Counted from the stretch's first letter, positions 17,957-27,152 are shown. The stretch is DNA of 64,000 nucleotides from an uncultured Eubacteriales bacterium (GCA_934456365.1 CAKSHC010000001.1:124001-188000), one strand, 5' to 3'. Notes: generated by a model not told the origin, from the sequence alone. A program made the numbers and translations.

Positions 17957-19078
17957 ATGAAAAAAGCGTTGGCCTGTCTGTGTTCTTTTGTTTTTCTGTG
18001 CTTTCTGCCGGTTTTTGCCGAAGAGCCGATTTCGGCACAGGCGGCCATTTTAATGGAAGCATCCACGGGATTCGTTCTTTTTGAAAAGAATGCCGATCAA
18101 CTGCTTCCCATGGCCAGCACCACAAAAATTCTGACGGCGTTGGCTGTGTGCGAGCTTTGCTCTCCCGACGAGCAGGTCACGGTTTCCGCAAAGGCGGCCG
18201 CAACGGAAGGCAGCCGAGCCTATTTGCAGGGCGGCGAAAGGTTAAGCGTGGAGCAGCTGCTTTATGCGCTCCTTCTTTCGTCGGGCAACGATGCCGCGGA
18301 AGCCCTCGCGGAATATGCCGGAAAGGGGAGCCGCGAAGATTTTTTGCGCGTTCTGAATGAAAAAGCCGCCGTTTGGGGGCTGGAATCAACCAGGCTTCTC
18401 AATCCGTCCGGTTTGCCGGAGGATGGCCATGAATCCACGGCTCGGGATATGGCGCAGGCGGCTCGTCTGGTTTTGAAGCAGCCTCTGCTACGGAAAATCG
18501 TCGGCACAAAAAGCTTTTCCTTTGCCTCCCAAAGCGGACAGCAGCACATTCTTTCCAACCACAATTCGCTTTTGCGCACCTATCCCTATGCGACGGGCAT
18601 GAAAACGGGCTACACCCGCGCGGCAGGGCGGTGCCTCGTTTCCTCCGCCATGCGGGACGGAATCGAGCTGATTTGCGTTACTTTGCGGGATCCGGATGAT
18701 TGGCGCGATCATGCCGCGCTTTTGGATCTTGGGTTTTCCCGTCTTTTCTGGGTTGAGGTGGCAAAGGCGGGCGAGCTTGCGGTATCGATCCCGATTGCCG
18801 GAGGCGATGGATTGAGCGCGGTCGGGGAAAATCGGGCGGGTGTGAGAATTCCCATGCCGCCGGAAGGGCTTTCTCTGACATCTGTTCTGGAGGCGGAGCC
18901 GCTGCTTTCTGCCCCCATTCAAAAGGGGCAGAAAATCGGCAGCATGCTTTATTTATATAACGGAACCCCAGTCGCCCGATGCGACCTCTGCGCAGTAGAG
19001 GAAGTGTCTGTTTCCTATTCCTCGGTGGTTCGCTTTCGGCTGGATTTTGAAAGACTTCTCAATTTTCTGTTGCTATAA
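17957..19078 (+). CDS. dacF: D-alanyl-D-alanine carboxypeptidase (DacF/DacB type)
   Basis: Penicillin-binding carboxypeptidase that trims the terminal D-Ala of peptidoglycan stem peptides. The 373 residues have a signal peptide (MKKALACLCSFVF... to about 21), the three active-site motifs STTK at 54-57, SGN at 109-111 and KTG at 216-218, and a C-terminal PBP5-like beta domain. It may serve spore cortex modification, as DacF does in Bacillus, but the upstream sequence shows no clear sigma-F or sigma-G promoter. The ribosome site is GGGGGAG. Confidence 0.92.
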   Translation: MKKALACLCSFVFLCFLPVFAEEPISAQAAILMEASTGFVLFEKNADQLLPMASTTKILTALAVCELCSPDEQVTVSAKAAATEGSRAYLQGGERLSVEQLLYALLLSSGNDAAEALAEYAGKGSREDFLRVLNEKAAVWGLESTRLLNPSGLPEDGHESTARDMAQAARLVLKQPLLRKIVGTKSFSFASQSGQQHILSNHNSLLRTYPYATGMKTGYTRAAGRCLVSSAMRDGIELICVTLRDPDDWRDHAALLDLGFSRLFWVEVAKAGELAVSIPIAGGDGLSAVGENRAGVRIPMPPEGLSLTSVLEAEPLLSAPIQKGQKIGSMLYLYNGTPVARCDLCAVEEVSVSYSSVVRFRLDFERLLNFLLL

Positions 19079-19098
19079 AAAAAAGGATGCGTTACAAT
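19070..19098 (+). promoter_or_regulatory. sigma-A promoter for the pseudouridine synthase
   Basis: TTGCTA, 17-bp spacer, TACAAT; the -35 overlaps the dacF stop codon region. Confidence 0.65.
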
Positions 19099-19117
19099 AG
19101 CAAGAAAAGGAGTTTTT

Positions 19118-19837
19118 ATGGATAAAACAATACGTTTGCAAAAATATCTGGCCGATCGGGGCGTTGCCTCCCGCCGGGCTTCGGAACAGCTGATCCGGGA
19201 CGGCCGAGTTTCTATAAACGGAAGAGTGGCCGAGCTGGGGGAGAGCGTTCGTCCGGGGGATAAGGTGTCGCTGGACGGAAAGCCGGTGCGCTCCGAGATA
19301 AGGCGCCCCACCTATTTTATTCTCTATAAGCCCCGCGGCGTGGTGACCACGCTTTCCGACGAACTGGGGAGAAAGTGCGTGCGCGATCTGATCGCTTCGG
19401 TCAGCGCCCGCGTTTTTCCGGTTGGCCGCCTGGATAAGGATTCCGAAGGAATGCTTCTTTTCACGGATGACGGCGAGCTGGCCAACCGGCTGACCTCTGC
19501 CGCCGCGCATGTTCCCAAAACCTATCGTGTGACGGTTCGCGGGAATTGCTCTGCGGAAATTTTACAGAGGATGAAGGAGGGAATGTCCCTCTCCAGCGGA
19601 GAGGAGCTTTTGCCCTGCGATATTTCCGTTCGGGAAAGGGAAGAGGATCGCACGGTTCTTCACATCACGCTCTATGAAGGGAAGAATAGGCAGATCCGCC
19701 GGATGTTTGAGGAATTCGGCCTTTCGGTCACTCTTTTGAAGAGAGAATCGATCGGCGACTTGCGCCTTGGCGATATCAAAACCGGAGAGATCCGCTATTT
19801 AACGGAAGATGAGATTACTTATCTGAAATCTTTGTAA
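19118..19837 (+). CDS. rluB: RluB-type 23S rRNA pseudouridine synthase
   Basis: Isomerises a uridine in large-subunit rRNA. The 239 residues start with an S4 RNA-binding domain (RLQKYLADRGVASRRASE), followed by the RsuA/RluB catalytic domain with the nucleophilic Asp in VGRLDKDSEGMLLFTDDG and the GKNRQIRRMFEEFG motif. RsuA, RluE and RluF share these motifs; RluB is the usual Firmicutes member. An aminotransferase gene follows after 13 bp. Confidence 0.9.
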   Translation: MDKTIRLQKYLADRGVASRRASEQLIRDGRVSINGRVAELGESVRPGDKVSLDGKPVRSEIRRPTYFILYKPRGVVTTLSDELGRKCVRDLIASVSARVFPVGRLDKDSEGMLLFTDDGELANRLTSAAAHVPKTYRVTVRGNCSAEILQRMKEGMSLSSGEELLPCDISVREREEDRTVLHITLYEGKNRQIRRMFEEFGLSVTLLKRESIGDLRLGDIKTGEIRYLTEDEITYLKSL

Positions 19838-19850
19838 TAGGAGAAAAGCG

Positions 19851-21119
19851 ATGAAAAAGTATGCCGAAATGAGCGCTTCGGAAAGAGCGGAAGAACTGCA
19901 GAGCTGCCGCGCCCGCTATGCGGATTACTGCAGCCGCCATCTTTCTTTGGATATGTCTCGCGGAAAGCCCAGCCGCGAACAGCTCGATCTGAGCGAAGGA
20001 ATGCTGAATGCCGTCCAAAAAAATGAGGAATGCATAATCGATGGGGTGGATGCCCGCAACTACGGTTTGATTGCCGGCCTTCCTTCGGCCCGTCGCCTTT
20101 TCGCCGATCTGCTGGGAATCCGGGAAGAAATGGTTATCATGGGCGGAAGCTCCTCGCTCACCATGATGTTTAACCTCATTTCTCTTGCCTATACCCACGG
20201 CACGCTGGACAGCGTCCGCCCCTGGGGAAAAGAAGAAAAAATCAAATTTCTTTGCCCCTCTCCGGGGTATGACCGCCATTTTGCCATCACGCAATTCTTC
20301 GGCTTTGAGCTGATCTGCGTTCCCATGCGGGAAGATGGCCCCGATATGGATCTTGTGGAATCGCTGGTCCGCGATCCGGCTGTCAAAGGAATTTGGTGCG
20401 TCCCGAAGTACAGCAATCCGGACGGCATCGTCTATTCCGATGCTGTGATCGAGCGGTTGGCTGCGATGGACTGCGCGTCGCCGGACTTCCGGATTTTCTA
20501 TGATAATGCGTATGTGATCCATGCTTTGGGCGAGCAGGAGGAGATTGCCGAGATCTTCTCTTTGGCGAAAAAATACGGCCATGAAAACCGGATCTATGAA
20601 TTTGCCTCTACCTCCAAAATCTGTTTCCCGGGCGCGGGAATTTCCTGCATCGCGGCCTCTGAAGCCAATATCGCCTTTTTGGAAAAGCAGATGTTTTTCC
20701 AAACGATCGGCCCCGATAAGGTCAATGAGCTGCGCTATATCCGCTTTTTCAGCAATGTCGAAGGACTGAAGAATTATATGAAAAAGCATGCTGAGATTTT
20801 GGCTCCGCGTTTTCGCATTGTTTTGGATTCTCTCTCCCGGGAATTGACGCCCGCAGGGCTCGGCCATTGGCATGAGCCGACCGGCGGCTATTTCATTTCC
20901 TACTTTGCGCCGGACGGCACGGCAAAGCGCATTGTTTCGCTTATGAAAGAAGCCGGCGTGAAAATGACCGGAGCCGGCGCGACCTACCCTTATGGAGTCG
21001 ATCCGCAGGACAGCAACATCCGCATCGCCCCTTCTTTCCCCAGCAGGGAAGAATTGCAGATGGCCATGGATGTTTTCTGCCTCTGCGTTAAAATTGCCGC
21101 GTTGGAAAAGCTGTCGTGA
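19851..21119 (+). CDS. aspartate aminotransferase, MocR-like subgroup (PF12897 type)
   Basis: PLP-dependent aminotransferase of 422 residues. It resembles the fold-type I subgroup first recognised as a separate aspartate aminotransferase class in actinobacteria. The N-terminus reads LDMSRGKPSREQLDLS, and the PLP lysine sits in FASTSKICFPGAGISC; GGYFISYFAP and NIRIAPSFPS complete the substrate-carboxylate site. The gene overlaps the next one by 4 bp (GTGA). The substrate pair is inferred from the family and may be wrong. Confidence 0.82.
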   Translation: MKKYAEMSASERAEELQSCRARYADYCSRHLSLDMSRGKPSREQLDLSEGMLNAVQKNEECIIDGVDARNYGLIAGLPSARRLFADLLGIREEMVIMGGSSSLTMMFNLISLAYTHGTLDSVRPWGKEEKIKFLCPSPGYDRHFAITQFFGFELICVPMREDGPDMDLVESLVRDPAVKGIWCVPKYSNPDGIVYSDAVIERLAAMDCASPDFRIFYDNAYVIHALGEQEEIAEIFSLAKKYGHENRIYEFASTSKICFPGAGISCIAASEANIAFLEKQMFFQTIGPDKVNELRYIRFFSNVEGLKNYMKKHAEILAPRFRIVLDSLSRELTPAGLGHWHEPTGGYFISYFAPDGTAKRIVSLMKEAGVKMTGAGATYPYGVDPQDSNIRIAPSFPSREELQMAMDVFCLCVKIAALEKLS

Positions 21120-21886
21120 AGATCGGAATTTCCACCGCCTGCTTTTATCCGGAAACAACCGAGCGAGCGCTTGATCGGATTGCCGCATTGGGAGTGGATC
21201 AGGCGGAAATCTTCGTGAATTCTCCGTCGGAATCTACTCCGGCTGCCGCCCGTCGGTTTCGGAAGCAGGCGCAAAAGGCGGGAATACGCCTTGTCGCCTT
21301 TCACCCGTTTACCTCTTTTGCGGAAAGCTACTGCCTTTTTTCCTCCTATGAACGTCGCCGCCAGGATTTTTATGAAATCTATCGGCGCTATTTTGAAGCC
21401 GCCGCACAGGCGGGCTGCCGGGTGTTCCATTTTCACGGCGCTTTGGCGGATACTCCGATGCCCGTGGCCCGCTATTGCGAGATCTATTCTTATTTGTATG
21501 CATTGGCTCAAAAGGAAGGCGTTCTTTTTTCGCAGGAAAACGTTTGGAACTTCCTTTCCGGCCGGGCGGACTTTCTTCTCGAAATGCGCCGCCTTTTGGA
21601 AAACGAGGTCTGCTTTACCTTGGATATCAAACAGGCCATGCGGCGGGGCGAGGATCCTCTGGCAATCCGAGAGGCGATGGGCGACCGCGTTGTCCACCTT
21701 CACCTCAACGATTGGACCGCCGCCGGTTCCTGCGCACTTCCTGGGCAGGGATGCTCTCCATATAAAGAATTGCTGGATACCGGCCTGCACGGTGATGAGA
21801 TTACGAAGGTTGTTGAGGTTTACCGATCGGATTTTTCCGCCGATTCCGATTTGCTTTCGGCGATACAGAATATGAATAATTTCTGA
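21116..21886 (+). CDS. sugar phosphate isomerase/epimerase-like TIM-barrel protein
   Basis: A 256-residue member of the xylose-isomerase-like/AP-endonuclease-2 barrel family. It starts KIGISTACFYPETTERAL; metal ligands are suggested by FHFHGAL, SQENVW, CFTLDIKQA and VHLHLNDW. It begins with GTG overlapping the stop of the aminotransferase, so the two are coupled. The family includes isomerases, epimerases, hydratases and DNA endonucleases; the substrate cannot be assigned here. Confidence 0.75.
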   Translation: MKIGISTACFYPETTERALDRIAALGVDQAEIFVNSPSESTPAAARRFRKQAQKAGIRLVAFHPFTSFAESYCLFSSYERRRQDFYEIYRRYFEAAAQAGCRVFHFHGALADTPMPVARYCEIYSYLYALAQKEGVLFSQENVWNFLSGRADFLLEMRRLLENEVCFTLDIKQAMRRGEDPLAIREAMGDRVVHLHLNDWTAAGSCALPGQGCSPYKELLDTGLHGDEITKVVEVYRSDFSADSDLLSAIQNMNNF

Positions 21887-21944
21887 ACATTTTTTTGAGT
21901 AGACATAATTCACCGTATTTGAGGCGCTTTGAGCAAAAAATCCA

Positions 21945-21959
21945 GTTTTCGACGAAAAC
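21945..21959. repeat. operator-like palindrome upstream of the small gene and nrdR
   Basis: Seven-base arms GTTTTCG/CGAAAAC around one central A, ending 16 bp before the -35 of the next promoter. Its size and position fit a binding site for a dimeric regulator; it is not an NrdR box or a Gram-positive LexA box. Confidence 0.5.
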
Positions 21960-21975
21960 ATACAAAAAGAAATTA

Positions 21976-22004
21976 TTTACTTTTTGGCTCCTTCATGGGA
22001 TAAT
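21976..22004 (+). promoter_or_regulatory. probable sigma-A promoter for the small gene and nrdR
   Basis: TTTACT, 17-bp spacer, GATAAT, 27 bp ahead of the start codon. The rest of the 145-bp gap (21887-22031) holds only the palindrome and AT-rich sequence. Confidence 0.5.
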
Positions 22005-22031
22005 AGAGTTGTATTATTTGAGGAGACAAAA

Positions 22032-22331
22032 ATGAAATTCGAATTAAAGCATCGTTGCCCTGCGCAAGACTCTCCAGCGGATCTCGAGTATTACCTAATT
22101 TCTCAGGCCCCCGCAGACGGGTATGGTGTCTGTGTGATGCGCCGCAGTCGGTTTTCTTTTTCCGGTGAATTTTCCGGAGCCAGCGGAGGTTTTTCCAAAA
22201 AGCAAGCGGAGTGTTTTCTCCGGCGGCTCTTCGCCGGTCGGGCAACGCCCGTTTCGGTGCAGGATCTTTTGGAGGATGATCTTCTTTCTCAGATCCCGGA
22301 GAGCGGGGAAGAGAAGGAATTGAAAAAATAA
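22032..22331 (+). CDS. small conserved protein, possibly DUF6514-like
   Basis: A 99-residue protein without membrane segments. The N-terminal half alternates beta-strand-like stretches (YYLISQAP, YGVCVMRRSRFSFSG); the C-terminal half has a helix with CFLRRLF and ends in a charged tail after TPVSVQDLLEDDLLS. This layout recalls the clostridial DUF6514 family, which I recognise only loosely. ATG 22032 follows AGGAG. It lies 12 bp upstream of nrdR in one transcript, so a link to deoxyribonucleotide control is conceivable but not shown. Confidence 0.6.
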   Translation: MKFELKHRCPAQDSPADLEYYLISQAPADGYGVCVMRRSRFSFSGEFSGASGGFSKKQAECFLRRLFAGRATPVSVQDLLEDDLLSQIPESGEEKELKK

Positions 22332-22343
22332 TGAGGTGAAACT

Positions 22344-22799
22344 ATGAGATGTCCTTTTTGCGGTTTTGACGAGAGCAAGGTTGTCAATTCCCGCCCGGCC
22401 GATGAGGGAGCCCGCATTCGCCGTCGGCGCGAATGCCTTCGTTGCCAGAAGCGGTTCACAACTTTTGAAACGGTGGAGACCATGCCGTTGATCGTGATTA
22501 AAAAAGACGGGACTCGCCAGGCCTTTGATCGGGATAAGCTTCTGCGCAGCCTTTTGCGGGCCTGCGACCAGCGCCAGGTAACGCTTTCCACTCTGGAGCG
22601 CGCGGCGGACGAAATTGAATACACAATTTCCAACTCCATGGAGCAGGAGATTTCAACGGTTCGTATCGGTGAAATGGCCATGGAAAAGCTGCGGCAGATC
22701 GACGAGGTCGCCTTTGTCCGGTTTGCCTCGGTTTATCGGCAGTTTAAGGACATCAGCACCTTCAAGGCGGAGTTGGATCGGCTTTTAAGCGAGAAATAA
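22344..22799 (+). CDS. nrdR: transcriptional repressor NrdR
   Basis: Nucleotide-sensing repressor of ribonucleotide reductase genes. The 151 residues have a zinc ribbon with MRCPFCG and CLRCQKRFTTFE, then an ATP-cone domain (from about 49) that reads the ATP/dATP ratio. Its length is typical. It is followed by a strong terminator. No nrd genes or NrdR boxes were seen in the window. Confidence 0.97.
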   Translation: MRCPFCGFDESKVVNSRPADEGARIRRRRECLRCQKRFTTFETVETMPLIVIKKDGTRQAFDRDKLLRSLLRACDQRQVTLSTLERAADEIEYTISNSMEQEISTVRIGEMAMEKLRQIDEVAFVRFASVYRQFKDISTFKAELDRLLSEK

Positions 22800-22800
22800 G

Positions 22801-22836
22801 AAAAAGGGCAGAATCGGCTGCCCTTTTTCTTTTTTG
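22801..22836 (+). terminator. nrdR terminator
   Basis: An 11-bp perfect stem AAAAAGGGCAG/CTGCCCTTTTT, six-base loop, then CTTTTTT. Confidence 0.9.
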
Positions 22837-22849
22837 TCGGATTTTCCCG

Positions 22850-22878
22850 TTGCCTTGCCCTGGTTTCTGTGATATAAT
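22850..22878 (+). promoter_or_regulatory. sigma-A promoter for rnfCDGEAB
   Basis: TTGCCT, 17-bp spacer, perfect TATAAT, about 50 bp before rnfC. Confidence 0.8.
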
Positions 22879-22927
22879 ACCTGTAATAATTTTGTAACCA
22901 ATCCATCAGATGAAGGAGATCCGGATC

Positions 22928-24253
22928 ATGGCCTACACCTTTAGCGGTGGCATTCATATTCCGTCGGATAAAGGCTTAACCCGCGCCCGGCCCATCGAGC
23001 ATGTGGAAGAGCCGCAGTATGTTGTTATTCCGATGCGTCAGCATATCGGCGTTCCCTGTCAACCGCTTGTGAAAACGGGAGATCATGTTTATATGGGGCA
23101 GAAGGTAGGGGATTCCGATGCCCTGGTTTCCGCTCCCGTCCATGCTTCGATTTCCGGAACGGTGATCGATGTCGCGCCGCACTGGCACCCCAACGGCGAT
23201 CGCGTGATGAGCGTTGTGATCGAAAACGATTTCCAGGATGAGAAGATTCCGGATTATCAGAAAAACATCCGTTCTCTGGATAAGATCACACCGGATGAGA
23301 TCGTGGAATTCGCCCGCGAAATGGGGCTCGTCGGCATGGGCGGCGCCGCATTTCCGACCCATGTGAAGCTGCGGAGCGCGATGGATAAAAAGGTGGACAA
23401 GCTGCTCATCAACGGATCGGAATGCGAGCCTATTTTGGCTGCCGATGAACGCGCGATGATCGAATACCCGAAGTTTATCGTCGGCGGGATCCGCATGCTG
23501 ATGAAGGCGTTGGGGCTTCCGACCGCTTATGTCGGCATCGAAACCAATAAGGCCGACGCCATTTCCACCATGAAGATCATTGCGGAGCCCTACGGTATCC
23601 GTGTGGTTCCTCTGCGAACGAAATACCCCCAGGGCGCAGAAAAGCAGCTGGTGCGCGCCATCACCCGCCGCGAGGTCAAACCGGGGCAGCTGCCGATTGA
23701 CGCGGGCTGCGCTGTTTTCAATATCGATACTTGTGCTTCGCTTTTCCGCTCGGCCAATACCGGCCTCCCCTTAATCAAGCGGGTTGTCACGGTTTCCGGC
23801 TCGGCTGTGAAAAGCAGCAAAAACGCCCTTGCCCGAATCGGCACGCCGATGCAGTATATGTTTAAAGCGGCCGGCGGCTTTGTGACGGAGCCCACGAAAA
23901 TCATTATGGGCGGCCCTATGATGGGAATCGCCCAGCACACGCTGGAAGCTCCGATCATCAAGCAGTCCAACGGCCTTCTGGCCTTTGTGAACAACGATGT
24001 CGTGCGCGATGAGGCCCCCAGCTGTATCCGCTGCGGAAGATGCGTGAAGGGGTGCCCCATGCGCCTTATGCCCAATTATATCCACCTCTTTGTGCGCAAC
24101 GAGATGTTTGATGAAGCGGAAAAATACAACGCAGCCGACTGCATTGAATGCGGTGCCTGCTCCTATAGCTGCCCGGCGCATCTGCCTTTGGTGCAGATGA
24201 TGCGCATGGCAAAATTCAAGATTGCAACCAAGCAAAAGAAAGGAGGAAACTGA
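22928..24253 (+). CDS. rnfC: Rnf complex subunit RnfC
   Basis: NADH-side soluble subunit of the ion-translocating ferredoxin:NAD oxidoreductase. The 441 residues begin FSGGIHIPSDKGLTR, contain the flavin/NADH-site motif GMGGAAFPTHVKL and end with two 4Fe-4S cluster motifs beginning at Cys366 (CIRCGRCVKGCP) and Cys405 (CIECGACSYSCP). ATG 22928 follows GAAGGAG. It is first in the canonical rnfCDGEAB order, all six genes closely spaced or overlapping. Confidence 0.97.
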   Translation: MAYTFSGGIHIPSDKGLTRARPIEHVEEPQYVVIPMRQHIGVPCQPLVKTGDHVYMGQKVGDSDALVSAPVHASISGTVIDVAPHWHPNGDRVMSVVIENDFQDEKIPDYQKNIRSLDKITPDEIVEFAREMGLVGMGGAAFPTHVKLRSAMDKKVDKLLINGSECEPILAADERAMIEYPKFIVGGIRMLMKALGLPTAYVGIETNKADAISTMKIIAEPYGIRVVPLRTKYPQGAEKQLVRAITRREVKPGQLPIDAGCAVFNIDTCASLFRSANTGLPLIKRVVTVSGSAVKSSKNALARIGTPMQYMFKAAGGFVTEPTKIIMGGPMMGIAQHTLEAPIIKQSNGLLAFVNNDVVRDEAPSCIRCGRCVKGCPMRLMPNYIHLFVRNEMFDEAEKYNAADCIECGACSYSCPAHLPLVQMMRMAKFKIATKQKKGGN

Positions 24254-24256
24254 TCG

Positions 24257-25282
24257 ATGGAAGGAAAGCTTCTGATTACTCCTTCTCCGCATATTCGAGC
24301 CAAGGAAAACACACGCTCGATCATGCTGAGCGTGCTGATTTCTTTGGCGCCGGTCGTCGTTTTCTCCGCTGTGGTTTTCGGCCTTCGTGCTTTGGTGATT
24401 ATCGCCGTTTCCATCGGCTCTTCGGTTCTGGCGGAATTCCTTTTCAATCTCTGTTGCAAAAAAGAACAAACCATTCGGGATCTTTCCGCGGTGGTTTCCG
24501 GCCTTCTGCTGGCGCTGACCCTTCCGGTCACCGTTCCGGTTTGGATTCCGGTGGTCGGCGGCTTCTTTGCCATGATCGTGGTCAAGGGCGTTTTCGGCGG
24601 ATTGGGCAACAACTTCATGAACCCCGCTCTTGCGGCCCGCGCCTTTTTGTTTATCGCCTGGCCGGTTCATATGACCACCTGGCTCAAGCCCTTTGCGTAT
24701 AAGGGAGTGCCTTTGTTTCTGAATGTCAATACCGATCAGATCATCACATCGGCAACGCCCATGACGATGGTGAAGAATCTGGAATATACCTTCACAAACC
24801 TCTCGGATCTTTTCTGGGGAAATGTGGGCGGTTCTTTGGGAGAAACTTCGGCGATCCTCCTGCTGGCCGGCGGCATTTTCCTGCTGGTTCGTCGGGTGAT
24901 TTCCTGGCAGATACCGACCTTCTACATCGGAACGGTAGCCATCCTCTCGTATCTTTTCCCGCCGACTGGGACGCCGCTCCAGTATATGCTGGTTCAGGTG
25001 CTTGGCGGAGGTTTGCTCCTTGGCGCCATTTTTATGGCAACGGACTATTCCTCTTCCCCCACCACTCCGCGCGGACGGGCGCTGTATGCCGTTGGCTGCG
25101 GTCTTTTAACGGTGCTTTTCCGGCGATTCTCCGGTTATCCGGAAGGGGTTTCCTTTGCGATTCTCCTTATGAATGTTCTTTCCTGGACAATTGATGGGAT
25201 CACCAGACCCAGACGCTTCGGAAAAGGAGGTGCTTTCTATGGAAGAACCCATAAAAGAGCAGACGATCAGCCAGCCGACTGA
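24257..25282 (+). CDS. rnfD: Rnf complex subunit RnfD
   Basis: Integral membrane flavoprotein subunit. The 341 residues form several membrane helices; an FMN-attachment-like motif is seen in TSATPMTM near residue 168, where a threonine carries the flavin in homologues. GGLGNNFMNPALAAR is a family signature. AAAGGAGGAAACTG precedes the ATG. Its last 44 bp overlap rnfG. Confidence 0.95.
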   Translation: MEGKLLITPSPHIRAKENTRSIMLSVLISLAPVVVFSAVVFGLRALVIIAVSIGSSVLAEFLFNLCCKKEQTIRDLSAVVSGLLLALTLPVTVPVWIPVVGGFFAMIVVKGVFGGLGNNFMNPALAARAFLFIAWPVHMTTWLKPFAYKGVPLFLNVNTDQIITSATPMTMVKNLEYTFTNLSDLFWGNVGGSLGETSAILLLAGGIFLLVRRVISWQIPTFYIGTVAILSYLFPPTGTPLQYMLVQVLGGGLLLGAIFMATDYSSSPTTPRGRALYAVGCGLLTVLFRRFSGYPEGVSFAILLMNVLSWTIDGITRPRRFGKGGAFYGRTHKRADDQPAD

Positions 25283-25934
25283 GTCCCGCAGCCGTCGGGA
25301 ACCTTCTTTTGAAAAAGACGGATCGGTTTCCCGTATTTTCCTCTATGGCCTTGTGCTCCTGCTGATCGCCGGCCTGGTCGGCGGCCTTCTCGGATATGTG
25401 AATCATATCACAGCCGGCCCGATTGCCGAGCAGGAGAGCGAGACCCGCAATGCCTCGATGAAAGCCATTTTCCCGGACGCCGCGCTTTTCAAAGACGCGC
25501 GGGAAGTTCTGGGGGAGGACTTCACCTTTTCGGACCACATGGTAAACGCCGTCTACCTGGCCTGCGCCGAGGATGGCGATCTGATCGGCTATTGCGTGGA
25601 TGTGGATACCTACGGCTATTCTCATACGGCGGCCATCAATCTAATTGTCGGAAGCGATACCATGAATAAGATCGTTTCCGTGCAGGCCGTTTCTCATTCG
25701 GAAACGCCCGGCATCGGAGAACGGGTGATCCACGATGAAAGCTTCTTCGATCAGTTTTTCAGCCTGCAGCATACATCCGACGGGCTTTCTGCTCCGATCA
25801 CGATCGTAAGCGGGGCGACCTATACCTCGGAAGGCATTGAAAAGGGTGTGAACCGCGCCTTAACGGCGGTAGACGAGGTGGCTTGGCAGATGGCGCTGAG
25901 CAGCAAAGGAGGGGTTGGAATTGGAACAGAATAA
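25239..25934 (+). CDS. rnfG: Rnf complex subunit RnfG
   Basis: Single-span membrane protein with an extracytoplasmic FMN domain. The 231 residues have a charged N-terminal tail of about 30 residues, a membrane helix at about 35-55, and the covalent FMN site SGAT with Thr194. The start ATG 25239 follows AAAAGGAGG and lies within rnfD. The extended Arg/Ser/Glu-rich cytoplasmic tail is longer than in many RnfG proteins. Confidence 0.94.
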   Translation: MEEPIKEQTISQPTESRSRREPSFEKDGSVSRIFLYGLVLLLIAGLVGGLLGYVNHITAGPIAEQESETRNASMKAIFPDAALFKDAREVLGEDFTFSDHMVNAVYLACAEDGDLIGYCVDVDTYGYSHTAAINLIVGSDTMNKIVSVQAVSHSETPGIGERVIHDESFFDQFFSLQHTSDGLSAPITIVSGATYTSEGIEKGVNRALTAVDEVAWQMALSSKGGVGIGTE

Positions 25935-26553
25935 TCAAAAGCCCTCTCTTTCTTCGGTTTTTCTGGATGGGGTTTTTCGGCAGAATCCCGTTTTGATTCA
26001 GCTGCTGGGATTGTGCTCCGCGCTGGCTATTACGGTTAAGGTGCAAAACGGGCTGTGTATGGGGCTTTCGGTTACGGCTGTTTTGATGTGCTCCAATTTC
26101 GTCATTTCTCTGATCCGCCGCTTCATTCCGAATCAGATCCGTATCGCGGCCTATATCGTCGTGATTTCCGGGTTTGTATCGGCTTTGGAGATGCTGATGA
26201 AGGCTTATTTGCCGGATCTCTCCAACGCATTGGGGCTTTTTATCCCCCTGATCGTGGTCAACTGCATTATTTTGGCCCGCGCCGAAAGCTTTGCCTCGAA
26301 AAACGGGCCCTTCCTTTCCCTTGTGGATGGGTTTTCCATGGGGCTTGGCTATACCTGGGTTGTCACGCTGGTTTCGCTGATTCGCGAGGTGCTGGGGTCG
26401 GGCACGATCTTTGGCTGGGATTTCGCCTCAAAAATCGGATATGAACCGGCCGTTATCATGATCCTTCCGGCCGGGGGATTTCTTGTCCTCGGGTTTCTGA
26501 TCGCCGGATACAACGCCATCGCGGAAAAGAGAAAGGGAGGGAAGCAATCGTGA
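25921..26553 (+). CDS. rnfE: Rnf complex subunit RnfE
   Basis: Multispan membrane subunit (210 residues, about six helices) of the ion-translocating core; GLFIPLIVVNCIILARAE is a family signature. The start is probably TTG 25921: AAAGGAGGGG ends at 25914, giving normal spacing, whereas the in-frame TTG at 25915 abuts the ribosome site. The gene overlaps rnfG by 14 bp and rnfA by 4 bp. Confidence 0.93.
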   Translation: MEQNNQKPSLSSVFLDGVFRQNPVLIQLLGLCSALAITVKVQNGLCMGLSVTAVLMCSNFVISLIRRFIPNQIRIAAYIVVISGFVSALEMLMKAYLPDLSNALGLFIPLIVVNCIILARAESFASKNGPFLSLVDGFSMGLGYTWVVTLVSLIREVLGSGTIFGWDFASKIGYEPAVIMILPAGGFLVLGFLIAGYNAIAEKRKGGKQS

Positions 26554-27137
26554 TTCGCACCTATCTTTCTTTGGCCGTGACCACCATTTTTATTGAAAAC
26601 TATGTTTTGGTGCAGTTTTTGGGCGTTTGTCCTTTTCTCGGCGTTTCCAAGAAAAGAGAAACGGCGGTCGGCATGGGAATGGCCGTTATCTTCACCATGA
26701 CGCTTTCTTCCATGGTGACCTGGCTGGTCAATACCTTTGTTCTGGTTCCGCTGAAGCTGGAGTATCTGCAAACCATTGCCTTTATTCTGGTTATCGCATC
26801 GCTCGTTCAGTTCGTGGAGCTTTTTCTGAAGAAAACCATCCCCGGTCTGTATCGCGCCCTGGGAATTTACCTCCCGCTGATCACAACCAACTGCGCCGTT
26901 CTCGGAAGCGCGATTCTCGGCATTCAGCGGCAGTATGATTTCTGGATGGCCACATTCTACGGCCTTGTGTCGGGGGTATCTTTTCTACTGGCGCTTTTCC
27001 TCTTTTCGTGCGTGCGCGAACGGATCGAGATGTGCAACGTACCGAAGGCGTTTCGCGGATTTCCGATTGCCCTGATCGCGGCCGCGCTTTTGGCAATCGC
27101 TTTTTCCGGGTTTTCCAATATGAATATTTTCGGATAA
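26550..27137 (+). CDS. rnfA: Rnf complex subunit RnfA
   Basis: Multispan membrane subunit paralogous to RnfE with inverted topology; the pair binds an iron-sulfur cluster within the membrane. The 195 residues contain ENYVLVQFLGVCPFLGVSKK and LPLITTNCAVLG, the two conserved cysteine segments. It starts with GTG 26550 overlapping the rnfE stop, with GGGAGGG 8 bp upstream. Confidence 0.95.
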   Translation: MIRTYLSLAVTTIFIENYVLVQFLGVCPFLGVSKKRETAVGMGMAVIFTMTLSSMVTWLVNTFVLVPLKLEYLQTIAFILVIASLVQFVELFLKKTIPGLYRALGIYLPLITTNCAVLGSAILGIQRQYDFWMATFYGLVSGVSFLLALFLFSCVRERIEMCNVPKAFRGFPIALIAAALLAIAFSGFSNMNIFG

Positions 27138-27152
27138 AAGGAGAGAGGGAAA

